From assembly GCA_022605405.1 (NCBI GenBank), contig JABYQQ010000001.1, positions 4,712,001-4,776,000 on the forward strand: 64,000 nt of DNA, read 5' to 3'. The notes below the pieces were generated by a model. That model made no database searches and had not been told where the DNA came from. It worked only from the letters and a program-made list of their open reading frames with translations. The translations under genes and the position numbers were made by a program. Below, piece by piece: positions 45,751-55,623 of the stretch. This DNA comes from Earliella scabrosa (lineage: Eukaryota; Basidiomycota; Agaricomycetes; Polyporales; Polyporaceae). How positions within the stretch are numbered: position 1 is the first letter of the stretch; every line of letters starts with the position of its first letter.

Positions 45751-46125
45751 GAACGCATTCGACGGATATATCTGCGGAGAGCGTCGTCAAACGTAAAGAC
45801 GAGGGGCTCTTAGAGAGGGTTGTAGAGGCGGAAAGGAGGACGGAGGTCAGAAGACAGCTTGAGGACGGCGAGATCGAGTGGATGCGCCGCGAACTAGCAC
45901 AAGACCCGTCAGGCGCCGAGAGTACGGCGTGACAGACGCGTGACGCGACGCGCTTCGGTGACCACGTGGGGTCACTGTTAAGGCGAAGCTCTAAGCCACT
46001 GTAGGGCCCAGCTAGAGCTAGTTCTCCCCCACCGTCGTCACTTGTTATGCTGCCTGCACCAGACCATAAAATGCGGAGAGCCTTCGCCCCTATCCCCACC
46101 GCCTACACGGAACACAATCCCCTCC
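45751..46125. promoter_or_regulatory. divergent promoter with MluI-box cluster and E-box
   Basis: Within this 375 bp between the TPP1-like and HNH genes, ACGCGT (45936-45941) abuts GACGCGACGCGC (45942-45953), followed 9 bp later by CACGTG (45963-45968). On the TPP1-like strand the order is E-box, CGCGTCGCGTC, ACGCGT, 182 bp before the ATG. This is the densest copy of the element shared with F-box A, F-box B and the coiled-coil gene. Confidence 0.5.
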
Positions 46126-47407
46126 ATGCCCGCTATCACCTCTGATACTCTCGTGGAACGCGCTGCGACGATCGTCCGCGAGCATGCGCCGGAACGCGAC
46201 CAAGCTCTGCTGCTCGCGCTGCTCGAGTACGCTCCAAGTAGCAGAGGCAGACTGAACATAGCAGCCAAGATCCTCCATTGTGGCGATACTTATGCCGGGG
46301 AGAAGGATCGTTGGGCTCACGTCGGACAGCTTGCCGACCACTTCTGGCGCAACATCGTTCTCCCTGGTGCGTCTCTTCCCGCTCAATCTGGGTCCCGGGC
46401 TGCTAACATGACGCTGTGTACGCAGTGAGGGTGACTGGCGGCAGGACACCGGTACCAAGAAGTGGAATGTCTTACAGCGGATGCAGTTCTAGGGGAGCGC
46501 TCTGTTCCCCAGCTAGCACGGAGGCCGTGAACTCCCTCAAATGCGTAATCGAATCTGTGCGTCCCATACTTTTATTCTCGTACTCGCATGCAGTCGGTGA
46601 ACAGTCTGCAGGCTTCTATCCGAGATGGTCACAGATGCGTAATATCAGGAAAAGTCGATCCTGAGACGTTTGCTAGCAGGTGAGGATCGCTCTGGTCAAC
46701 GTTCCTTGAGCATTCAGTTTGTCATGACTCTCGGCTGGACTGTAACCCGTCGTGACCCGCGGTCGCTATCTGACTTTAGTATTCATGACAGACCTGAAGT
46801 CTTCTTCATGGGCGGGACTGGCCTCGAAGTAACGCGCGTGGCCCACATCATCCCGTTCTCCCTCCGTGACAACGTCGCCTCCACGTCCCCCGGAAACCTC
46901 GCCACCATCTGGGGCGCGCTTGAGTGCTTTGGCGGCATAAGCCTGGCCTCGCTCATGCATGCAGGTATCAACTCCCTCGACAACGTAATCACGCTCTCCG
47001 GGACGTAAGCCTCGCTGTCTCACCATTTCGTCCCCCGTCCGTGCCGTTCACACGTCTCTCGCATGCGCAGGCTCCATCGGTACTTCACGGAGCTGCAGGT
47101 CGCTCTAGAACCCGTCCCGGACACACCGCACACGTACAAGGTACGCACCTGGGGCAAGGTTGCCCCTCGACTCGGCCTCCCGAAAACCGTCACGCTCTCG
47201 AGCACATCCGGGGCCCCACTTCCGAACCCTACATATCTCGCGTTGCACTGCGCCATATGCAAAGTGTTGTGGTCGTCCGCGCGTGCCGAAGAGCTAAAGG
47301 AGGTTCTCGAGGACCTGGAGGAAGTCACCCTCCTTGCGCCGGACGGAAGTTCGGCGAATCTCATCAACATCGCGATTTACAGATCGCTCGCATTAGCCGA
47401 GGTGTGA
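46126..47407 (+). CDS. HNH nuclease-domain protein of the basidiomycete family
   Basis: Five exons, join(46126..46366, 46426..46544, 46594..46679, 46792..47004, 47071..47407), encode about 331 residues. The core is SLQASIRDGHRCVISGKVDP, VTRVAHIIPFSLRDN and GINSLDNVITLSGTLHRYF, giving the zinc-type Cys start and the H, N and H of an HNH motif. It ends with PHTYKVRTW and a C-terminal helical part. These proteins are abundant and duplicated in mushrooms; nuclease activity is predicted from the motif but I know of no tested role. Uncertain points: exon 2 may end at 46544 (GTAATC donor, 49 nt intron) or 46556 (37 nt intron), both in frame; intron 3 is 112 nt. It diverges from the TPP1-like gene. 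Confidence 0.75.
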
Positions 47408-47628
47408 GAGGAGCTCATTGAGATGGGAAGAGATATGTAGCAGATGACCGCGTCAGAAGAAACGCAACCCTTGTACTATACTCACGCTTCATGTATCACT
47501 GCTCTGCGGGTATGTAACATATCTATCTGGCTGCGTTCGTACAATGATGATCGTCGAGTTCAGTGGTACACGGGAAATAGCTACATAGTCGTCTGTATAA
47601 TCCTCGCTGGTACACCCTATCTCCCAAA

Positions 47629-49146
47629 TTATGAGTCGTCCATCGCGCTGTCGAAGAGGTAATTTGCAGCGAGCTCCTCGTTCTTGTCACACGCAAAGTA
47701 CGCCTCAATGACAGCTTGCCTTGGGAAGCCGAGTGCCTCCAACTGGATGCTTGGTGAGTGTATGCTACTATGAGTAAAACATGCGGAGCACATACCCGCT
47801 CGATCGCAGCGCGCTCTTCCTCCGTGACCTGAATGACTTGCGCGCCGGGTGGGAGGCCGCCCTCTTCGTCGTCTCCGAGGTCACCACCGAGAAGCTGTGC
47901 GAGAATCTCTGGGTTCTGACCGAACATTTGCGCGAGCTGGGGGTTGGCAGCCGCAAGCTCCTGGATGACCGGGCCGGCGAGCTGCGGGTTCTGCATCATG
48001 ATTTCACGCAGATGTTGAATCTCGGGGTTGTTCATGAGCGCAGCAAGGTTCGCTGCTCCGCCTGCACCAGCCGCACCCGCACCAGCCGCGCCCAGTCCAG
48101 CGAGCCCAGCACCTGCGCCTGCGCCACCTCCACGCTGCTGTTGTTGCTGTTGCTGGGCAAGCTGGAATAGATTCTGGCCCTGAGCGGGCTGAGCAGGCTG
48201 GGCTGGTTGAGCGGGTTGAGCAGGAGCTGGCTGAGCTGCCGCTGCTGGTGCCTGTGCGGCAGGGGCGGCGGCGGCGGCAGCGGCAGCGGGGGCGGCTGCT
48301 GGTTGGTCGAGGTGAGCGGGAATGCCCTGATGATAGGGAATGACGAGGATTGGTCAGCTCATGAACGTGAGAGGACAATGTCGCAAGTTACGCACGTTGA
48401 ACAGATATTCGACGGCGCGGTCGGGATTGTTGAAGCTGGCCTTCAAGGCGCGCATGACTTGCTCACGCTCAAAGCCCATTTCGACCATGTTCTGGATCGT
48501 CGATTGCAACGCCTCTCCGGTGAGGAAGTCACCGAACGCGCGCTGTTCGGTGGGCTGGACCGGTGCAGCCTGTGCTGGAGTGAGAATTGGCGCATTGGGA
48601 GGTTGCGGTGCAGCGGCAGGCGCAACAGCAGGCACGGCGGCGGCGGCGGCAGGAGCCTCAGCGGCAGCGGGAGCAGGGGCAGCAGGTGGCGCGGTACTCG
48701 CGGCCGGGGTAGCACTTGTCGACGCGGCAGGAGTGGCGGGAGATGGCTTGGGCTGGAGAAGGGGGAAGGGAGCATGGGTATATGCTCATACACAAGACAG
48801 TGGATGGGTGGACGTACCTTCGAGACCATGAGCACCAGGAAGTCCTTCTCCTTGATCTCACATGATTCCACAGTCTTGGAGTCGGGTAAGACCTTGCCTA
48901 AGAACACGCTTCAATACGTTTCGAACATGACTAGGCCATAGTGACGTACCAGAGTAGATCAACTTTTGGCTCTCGATAGCATGGCCTTGGGCCTCCTGGA
49001 TCTTCTTCTTCAGGTCTCCTACGGTGTCGGAGCCCTCCGCATCGATCTGCAACGATCCACATACATGAGCACGGAAACGGCGCGCGTGTTACAGCTCAGC
49101 GCACCTGGAAGACCTTCTGCTGCAGTGTCTTTACGGTGATTTTCAT
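47629..49146 (-). CDS. RAD23: Rad23 ubiquitin receptor / nucleotide excision repair protein
   Basis: Six exons, complement(49105..49146, 48950..49046, 48818..48897, 48396..48752, 47796..48326, 47629..47742), encode 406 residues. Domain order is complete: ubiquitin-like ([44 protein letters not shown], residues 1-73), an Ala/Pro linker, UBA1 ([20 protein letters not shown], ending about 192), an Ala/Pro/Gln linker with QPA repeats and a polyglutamine run, the XPC/Rad4-binding domain ([18 protein letters not shown]) and UBA2 ([20 protein letters not shown]). It carries ubiquitylated proteins to the proteasome and stabilises Rad4/XPC in DNA repair. The linker codes as CAG/GCx repeats and may vary in length between strains. 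Confidence 0.97.
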
Positions 49147-49523
49147 GCTGGGCGATGAGAGATGGACGCAGAGAACAAGGTACGCGAGCGCCTGGGCGAA
49201 ATGAGTGGGGCTTACTGACGCGTCCCGGCACGTGATACGTGCTCGCGACTCTCCGTGGCGGTGTGCCGGAAATGGTAATCGCGACCTTGCTTCCTCCGCC
49301 CACCTTCGCTGCCAACGCCGCCCCCGTCACGCTCCTTCGGGGACAGCAGCCGTCTCAGGTCGGTGTCAGCATGCTCCCTTGGCGCCAGGATGGCTCATAA
49401 CATGTGTGCAGGGGGTGCGTCGCTCCATGCACCTATAATAGTCAGCTGCCCTGTACCACACACATTTCGGACTTTCTCCACGTTTCACGACATCCACGAC
49501 CACCCGCTACTCCCACGTCAGCG

Positions 49524-51722
49524 ATGGAACTAGAGCCTGGCGACGATTTTGTACGACGCACCGCGGAGTTCATACGCACCCATGAAGCGGGTCTAGCAGC
49601 GGCGGTGCCGGTGCGACGGAGGCGGGCGAAGGCACCTCAGTCCTCCGAGCTCTCGGTCTTCAACCCTCTTGGTTGGTTCTCTTCCGACCCATCCGCAGTC
49701 GCCAATGCGAAGCCGGTCGTGCTGGCGTTCGACTATCATCACCTATTCTACCTCCTTATACGAATGGAAGCGTTAGGACTCGACGTCGGGTCATTGGACA
49801 TCAAGGTCGACAGCCCGTCGCGCCCCATGAACTATATCGAGATACCCACCAACGGAGACAAGTCTGACGCCCTCTCTTTTGTCTCCTTGCGCTCATCTCT
49901 TTCCGCCGTATCTCGACTCTCGCTTGGCGCGGGTTGGTTCGGCAGGCCCGCTCCTCCCAGCCTCGATGCCGAGCTGAAGTACATCTACAGCAGCTTCACC
50001 AAACTACCCGCTCTCATCCTTCACGCGCCCGAACCGAAGCACATAACGGAGCTGGCGAACGATCCTCCTAATGACAACGCGCTCCCCATTGACGCATTCA
50101 AGAACCTTCAGAGTCTCCAGTGCACCGACATCGATCCTCGCACGCTGCTTGGGTGGGACAGGTTAGCGGAGAGCTTGCGGAGCCTGACCGTGAAGCGGAG
50201 CGGGCTGGAGGATGTCACGGACATATTCATAAGTGCGGTGAAGGACGATCAGGCGAGGCGAGAAGGTCGGGTCAGTTCTCTCAAGTCCCGCAAGCTCTCT
50301 CGCGGAATATCACGTCAGTCGTCGTTCCACAGCACGAAGCTTCCGGAATCCGTCCCGGAGGGCGACGAGGATGGAGAGGCCGAGGAGGCTGACCTGGAGG
50401 CCGTCGCGGAAGATACCCCCAAGCCTCTGCCCTCTACCGAACTCCCGTCGTTGAAGTGGGCGTTCCTACGACACCTCTCTCTTGCCGACAATGCACTCAC
50501 CTTCCTTCCAACTTCATTCCTACAATACCTCACATCACTCACGCACCTCGATCTCTCCTCCAACCTCCTGGTCTCCGTACCTCCTGGGTTGTCTGCGCTA
50601 TACAACCTCGTCTACCTCAATCTTTCTGATAACATGATTGACTCCGTGCTCGGCATCTACACCAATTTGGGTGGTGTCCTCACATTGATCCTGTCCCACA
50701 ATCGTCTCGAGTCCATATGCGGCCTCGAACGATTGTACGCGCTAGAGCGCGTAGACTTGCGACACAACCTGATCGAGGAAAGCGCCGAGATTGGTCGTCT
50801 CGCCACCCTCCCTAATATTGCCGAAGTCTCCGTCGAGGGCAATCCTTTGGTGGAGATCGAGGAGGGGTACAGGATACGTTGCTTCGACTTCTTCTGGAAG
50901 GAGAAGAAGAATATACTGCTGGACGGATCACCGCCTGGATTCTACGAGAAGCGGTACCTCACTTCGCCTCCTCCGGAACAGATGACCTCCTCGCGACCTC
51001 CGTCAGTCGCATATTCACCTCCCGTGGTTGCTGTGGGTAGTCCGTCGACAATCAATGGAGTTGCGGCCGCCCATAGCAGTCCCCTTCACTCGTCCCCGAA
51101 CTCTTCACCAGCCTCGCATCCTACGTCTCCCCACCTAGGCGCTGGCAACGCTCGCGGACGCAAGAAGAAGAATAAGCGAATAGTCGACCTCGACGGCGGT
51201 CTTAACAGCAGTGAGGGCAGCTCTCGACCTACCCCGTCGAGGACGGTCAGTCCCGTGAAGCGAACCGTCGTCCCTGAACGACCACCTATCCCCACTGCTT
51301 CTGCCCCCGCACCGACCCCCACCCAAGCACCTGCCCCGCCACCGTCAACTTCGTTCTCTCCTCCTGCAGCTCCCACAGCCCAGGCTACTCTGGTCGCGAA
51401 GCCCAAGTCGCGTCATAGCAGACACATGACCGAGTTTGCGCCGTCCTCGTTCTCCCCCGATGACTCCGATGCCTTCAATCCTACCCCTACAGGCCGACCA
51501 CTGGGCCACCGCAAGTCGTCGACGCTCACGCGTGCGCAGGCCCGCCGAGCCCGTGTCTCCGCGTCCGTGTACGAGCCGAACAAGGAGGAGGGGGACAACC
51601 AGTTCCGGGAGGCAGATGCTTTCCGTGCGCGGATCGAGGCACTCCGGTCTGACATGGGCGATGGATGGCTGAAGGTCTTCAACCAGTCGCAGATTGGTTC
51701 GCCCCCGCGTACGGCTTCGTAG
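49524..51722 (+). CDS. leucine-rich repeat protein, intronless
   Basis: A single open frame of 732 residues without introns, unusual in this window. After MELEPGDDFVRRTAEFI comes FDYHHLFYLLIRMEALGLDV and a region ending in GLEDV. LRR units follow (about residues 310-450): FLRHLSLADNALTFLPTSFL, LTHLDLSSNLLVSVPPGL, LVYLNLSDNMIDSVLGI, LILSHNRLESICGL, ERVDLRHNLIEESAEIG and AEVSVEGNPLVEIEEGYR, with a cap ending FDFFWKEKKNILLDG. The C-terminus is Ser/Pro-rich and disordered. The layout resembles fungal and STK11-interacting-protein-like LRR proteins, but I do not claim orthology. Protein-protein scaffold by family. Confidence 0.85.
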   Translation: MELEPGDDFVRRTAEFIRTHEAGLAAAVPVRRRRAKAPQSSELSVFNPLGWFSSDPSAVANAKPVVLAFDYHHLFYLLIRMEALGLDVGSLDIKVDSPSRPMNYIEIPTNGDKSDALSFVSLRSSLSAVSRLSLGAGWFGRPAPPSLDAELKYIYSSFTKLPALILHAPEPKHITELANDPPNDNALPIDAFKNLQSLQCTDIDPRTLLGWDRLAESLRSLTVKRSGLEDVTDIFISAVKDDQARREGRVSSLKSRKLSRGISRQSSFHSTKLPESVPEGDEDGEAEEADLEAVAEDTPKPLPSTELPSLKWAFLRHLSLADNALTFLPTSFLQYLTSLTHLDLSSNLLVSVPPGLSALYNLVYLNLSDNMIDSVLGIYTNLGGVLTLILSHNRLESICGLERLYALERVDLRHNLIEESAEIGRLATLPNIAEVSVEGNPLVEIEEGYRIRCFDFFWKEKKNILLDGSPPGFYEKRYLTSPPPEQMTSSRPPSVAYSPPVVAVGSPSTINGVAAAHSSPLHSSPNSSPASHPTSPHLGAGNARGRKKKNKRIVDLDGGLNSSEGSSRPTPSRTVSPVKRTVVPERPPIPTASAPAPTPTQAPAPPPSTSFSPPAAPTAQATLVAKPKSRHSRHMTEFAPSSFSPDDSDAFNPTPTGRPLGHRKSSTLTRAQARRARVSASVYEPNKEEGDNQFREADAFRARIEALRSDMGDGWLKVFNQSQIGSPPRTAS

Positions 51723-52220
51723 GATGTTGGACTGTTTCTCGCTTGGAACTTGTTGTGAATAGCTGTTAACGTGTTCTTGTATACCATTATGCGCCTGGAG
51801 TGTTCTGTATTGTGCTAGACTTATTGGACGTATAATGTGCTTCATCGCGGTCATGATGCCCCCTCTAAAACTCCGTCTTTTGCAGGGCGTTCCCCGAGCT
51901 GCCTCCCTCATTCCGCTCTCGAACGACGTCCATGTGATGCGTTGGTGAGCGTGTTGAAGCACTCGCGAGGGACACGTACGGTGACCGCATGTGTTAGACT
52001 TTCGACATGAGACGCCGGCAGCGGAGGGGGCCGAATTAAGCGAGTCGACGTGGTGTGATGGGTGGGTGGCGGGGGTCCTCGCGGGGTCTCTACGTGTGCC
52101 GCTAAGCGACTTTGCAGTTGGACCGCCGTTGGACGCGCCGCGCGACTGTTTGACTCCTTCCGTTCTTCCGCACACTCCCACCTCCCGTCGTTCGTTACCT
52201 TCTGCAATCCACCGCCAACC
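51723..52220. other. intergenic, ARF6 promoter
   Basis: It holds the LRR 3' UTR and the ARF6 leader. Pyrimidine-rich TCCTTCCGTTCTTCC-type sequence lies just before the ARF6 ATG. No other feature seen. Confidence 0.45.
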
Positions 52221-53103
52221 ATGGGTGCCAACCTCTCGAAGGCCTTGGGTGCGTACCTGTTCTGTCCCCGTATGGCGACCGCCCAGCACAAAGAGGCCCC
52301 AGGAACGTCAAGCGGGTCGAGTGACATGGACGGCTGATGTGCTGTATGCGCTCTTGCAGGGAAGATTTTTGGAAACAAGGAGATGAGGCTGCTGATGCTC
52401 GGGCTGGACGCGGCGGGAAAGACGAGTGAGTTGTTGTCTTTGTCGCGGAGAGCTATCAGACTGACGGGTCCTCAAGCCATCCTGTACAAACTCAAGTTGA
52501 ACCAGTCTGTCACTACTATCCCGACAGGTGCGTGCCCACATGCGATGACACTCGCCGGTGGTGGCTCAGGATGGCTCTTTGTCCTCAGTCGGCTTCAACG
52601 TTGAGACGGTGACGTACAAGAATGTCAAGTTCAACGTCTGGGATGTCGGAGGACAGGACAAGATTCGGCCTCTCTGGAGGCATTACTACACCGGGACCCA
52701 AGGTCTTGTCTTCGTCGTCGACAGTCAAGACCGGGATCGTATAGATGAGGCGAAGCAAGAGCTCCACCGCATATTGAGCGACCGGGAAATGAAGGAGTGT
52801 CTTCTGCTCGTCTTCGCGAACAAGCAGGATCTGCCAGGAGGTGCGTCGTTGAACAGATGCCAACACAGACACCCCATCTAACATCTGGACATGCAGCGAT
52901 GTCACCAGCGGAGGTTACGGAGAAGTTGGGTCTCCACCGGATGCGCGACAGGTCATGGTATGTCCACCCAAGGTGAGCTACTTCTGACCCGCTGTCCGGG
53001 TCGCTCCGCGTGCTGAATTTGCAATAGTTGCGCGACGACTGGAGAGGGTCTTTTCGAGGGCCTTCAATGGCTCTCGCAGAACGTGAAGAAACGCCAGCAG
53101 TAG
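52221..53103 (+). CDS. ARF6: ADP-ribosylation factor, Arf6 type
   Basis: Six exons, join(52221..52248, 52360..52425, 52477..52527, 52589..52840, 52897..52972, 53028..53103), encode 182 residues. It begins [20 protein letters not shown] with Gly2 for myristoylation; the KIFGNKEMR block is the mark of Arf6 rather than Arf1. P-loop GLDAAGKT, switch I PTVGFNVET, switch [23 protein letters not shown] and SCATTGEG are all present. It controls membrane traffic and actin at the cell surface. The N-terminus is a few residues longer than the metazoan form. Intron 1 is 111 nt, the others 51-61 nt. Confidence 0.95.
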
Positions 53104-53753
53104 AATGCCTGCGCTCGCTTCGCTTCCTGTGATTCGGCTGCGTTCCCCCTCATTCTGCTCTATACCCCCCACACGTCTCTGGTGATCTCGACCACGTAAC
53201 GGCCCGCATGACGCACGCACGCACGCACGACGGACAATGGTCCACACGTTCTCAGTCGCTGTCTCCCTGCCGATGGCTACCTACTTACTACTGTTTCACT
53301 TCGTGTCCATGTGTGTTACCCCGTTCGTCCTCGAAGATACACCTGTATTCCCACTTTAATGGATGGGCTGCCGCCTGCTTCGCTTCCCGGTTCCGTTCGT
53401 GTCGTCTAGTAGCGTTTCCCGGTTTACATTCATGTGCTCATATCACCTTCCTGTCATTCCTCAGCCTGCAATACACTAGTACGGAGCTTTGGCTTACAAC
53501 GTTGCTACGTCCGAAGTGTCTCTTATGCGATGACTTCACTGTCAGTATTCGGTGTTCACCACTTGCTGAACGCTTATTTCAAACGTTTGAAATCACTTTA
53601 TGTAATGGCCGTTTCTCGGAAAGCTTGCTCATGATGACGCCTTCACGGTGAGACTGTTTCTGACCGCTTCAAAAGGCCAACTGGGTCGCAGCATGGCTTG
53701 AACACTACGTACAATACACCCTCTGGGTGCTTCTCTTATTCACCACCATCACC
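53104..53753. other. intergenic, no gene seen
   Basis: 650 bp between ARF6 and the cysteine synthase gene on the same strand. It contains a short CGCA tetranucleotide repeat (ACGCACGCACGCACG, near 53212-53230) and T/C-rich sequence. Open frames here are short and show no family. Confidence 0.5.
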
Positions 53754-55124
53754 ATGTCCGTGTCTGCCGCCCTCAGGGTGCGAGCCAAGCCGCTCTCCCG
53801 TGCATTCACGTCTCGCGCTGTCGACGGCTTCGTCGGCGCGATTGGGAACACACCATTGGTACGTCTCTATCATACTTCCTGTTCTCGCGACGCTCTGAAC
53901 CTTGTGTCATGCTTCTCAGATTCGCCTCGAGAAACTGTCCAGGGCGACGGGCTGCAACATCGTCGCGAAGAGCGAGCTGCAGAACCCGGGAGGGAGCGTG
54001 AAGGACCGCGCTGCGCTGGGGGTCATTCGGGATGCAGAGCAGCGAGGACTGTGAGTGCAACCCACACCTATTCTGGAAACGTTCCGGGGGGCAACGAGGA
54101 ACTACTAGGTTGAAGCCGGGAGGAACTGTCGTTGAGGGTACCGCAGGGAACACGGGCATTGGGCTTGCGCATGTGTGTCGAGCACGGGGATACCGCTGTG
54201 TGATCTTCATGCCAAACACCCAGGTGCGTTCAACCCGAGCAGAGACCTCAGTCCCGTCTCTCTGACCATCCCGTGCAGAGTCAAGAAAAGATCGACCTGT
54301 TGCGCATGCTCGGGGCAGAAGTCTACCCCGTCCCCGCAGTGGCCTACGAGGACCCGAAGAACTACAACCACCTTGCGCGCGACTTTGCGAAGAACCTGCC
54401 CAACGCGATCTGGACAGACCAGTTCGACAACACGGCGAACGCGGAGGCGCACTACCGCTCGACCGGACCTGAGATCTGGGAGCAGACGCAGGGCAAGGTG
54501 GACGCGTTCATCTGCGCGACGGGCACCGGCGGCACGCTCGCAGGCGTCGGGCGTGCGCTCAAGGAGAAGAGTGATGGCAAGACGCAAGTTTGGCTGGCGG
54601 ACCCGCCGGGCAGTGTGCTTCACAGCTACGTTACTAGCGGCGGGAAGCTGAAGGAGCGCAGTGGTGGCTCCATCACCGAGGGTGCGTTGTACCATACAGT
54701 TTCTCTCGGGATGTGCAGTCTGACCGCTGTGTTCACCTGCACAGGCATTGGCCAGGGCCGTATCACGAATAACCTGGGCACCTTTGTCCACTCGCTGGAC
54801 GGCGCCCTCCATATTCCCGACCAGAAGTCCATTGCAATGCTGTATGATCTCCTGGACACTGAGGGTCTGTATCTCGGGGCAAGCTCGGCTCTCAATGTGG
54901 TCGCTGCAGTAGAACTAGCCCAGAAACTCGGTCCTGGTGCGTCACATCCAAACATATCCACATTCGTGTTCTAACCTTTGTGTGCAGGTAAAACCATTGC
55001 AACTATCTTGTGCGACGGTGCATACCGCTACCAGAGCCGACTATTCTCGAAGGCGTGGCTAAAAGCAAAGGGGCTTGACAACGCGATTCCAGAACATTTA
55101 CAGAAGTATGCTGTACTAGAGTAG
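53754..55124 (+). CDS. MCY1: mitochondrial cysteine synthase-like PLP enzyme
   Basis: Six exons, join(53754..53858, 53920..54050, 54109..54223, 54279..54681, 54745..54936, 54988..55124), encode 360 residues. The N-terminus [20 protein letters not shown] is a mitochondrial-type presequence. The fold-type II PLP signature is [13 protein letters not shown] with the Schiff-base lysine, then [24 protein letters not shown] for the cofactor phosphate, and [15 protein letters not shown] near the end. It makes cysteine from O-acetylserine and sulfide, or a related beta-replacement. It is closest in layout to yeast Mcy1 and fungal cysteine synthase 2; the exact substrate is inferred. Confidence 0.9.
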
Positions 55125-55219
55125 ACCATGTTTGCAGTTACGTTACTTGCGTATGTAAGTAGTTGGACCGTTGTTGACTGCGTCGGCCATTCATCTCCAG
55201 CTGGAGAATGAGTTTCAGA

Positions 55220-55290
55220 ACACTGATGGTGAAACGGTATCATGCTTGCCTTCCAAGCAAGCGGCGTGGGTTCGACTCCCGCTCAGTGTA
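55220..55290 (+). tRNA. tRNA-Gly (anticodon TCC)
   Basis: Acceptor stem ACACTGA/TCAGTGT with discriminator A, short D arm GTGAAACGGTATCAT, anticodon stem CTTGC/GCAAG with loop CTTCCAA giving TCC, and T arm GTGGG-TTCGACT-CCCGC. No intron. It lies 95 bp after the cysteine synthase gene. Confidence 0.92.
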
Positions 55291-55623
55291 TAATAAAAGC
55301 GTCCCCTGGATTTTATACTTGTTGCTGCACTTGTCGTCGTTGGAAGTCGGGAGATATTCGCGCCAACTTGAGGCGGTACCGACTCAAGCTATATGCATCT
55401 ATATATCCCGGACATCGAAGGAATGGTCGGGACGAACGATGCGCGTATGAGCTCCACGACATGAGATCACCACCACCCTCAATTCCCAAGCGGAATGCCG
55501 ACATATATTCTCCGGCGAGACATGGTAGTCTTCTGTCTGGGCGTGTACGAGTATGCGTTCAACTGCGATGTGATCAGAACCATGAACGAAATCACTGATC
55601 CCCCATAAGCACAGGAGGTAAGC
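55291..55623. other. intergenic, no gene seen
   Basis: 333 bp between tRNA-Gly and the stop of the Mmc1-like gene. A T-rich patch (TTTTATACTTGTTG) follows the tRNA and may end its transcript. Nothing else seen. Confidence 0.4.

Noticed and set aside
53212..53230. ACGC tandem repeat as a regulatory or mobile signal
   Set aside because: Only a few units of simple repeat in a 3' flank; ordinary microsatellite.
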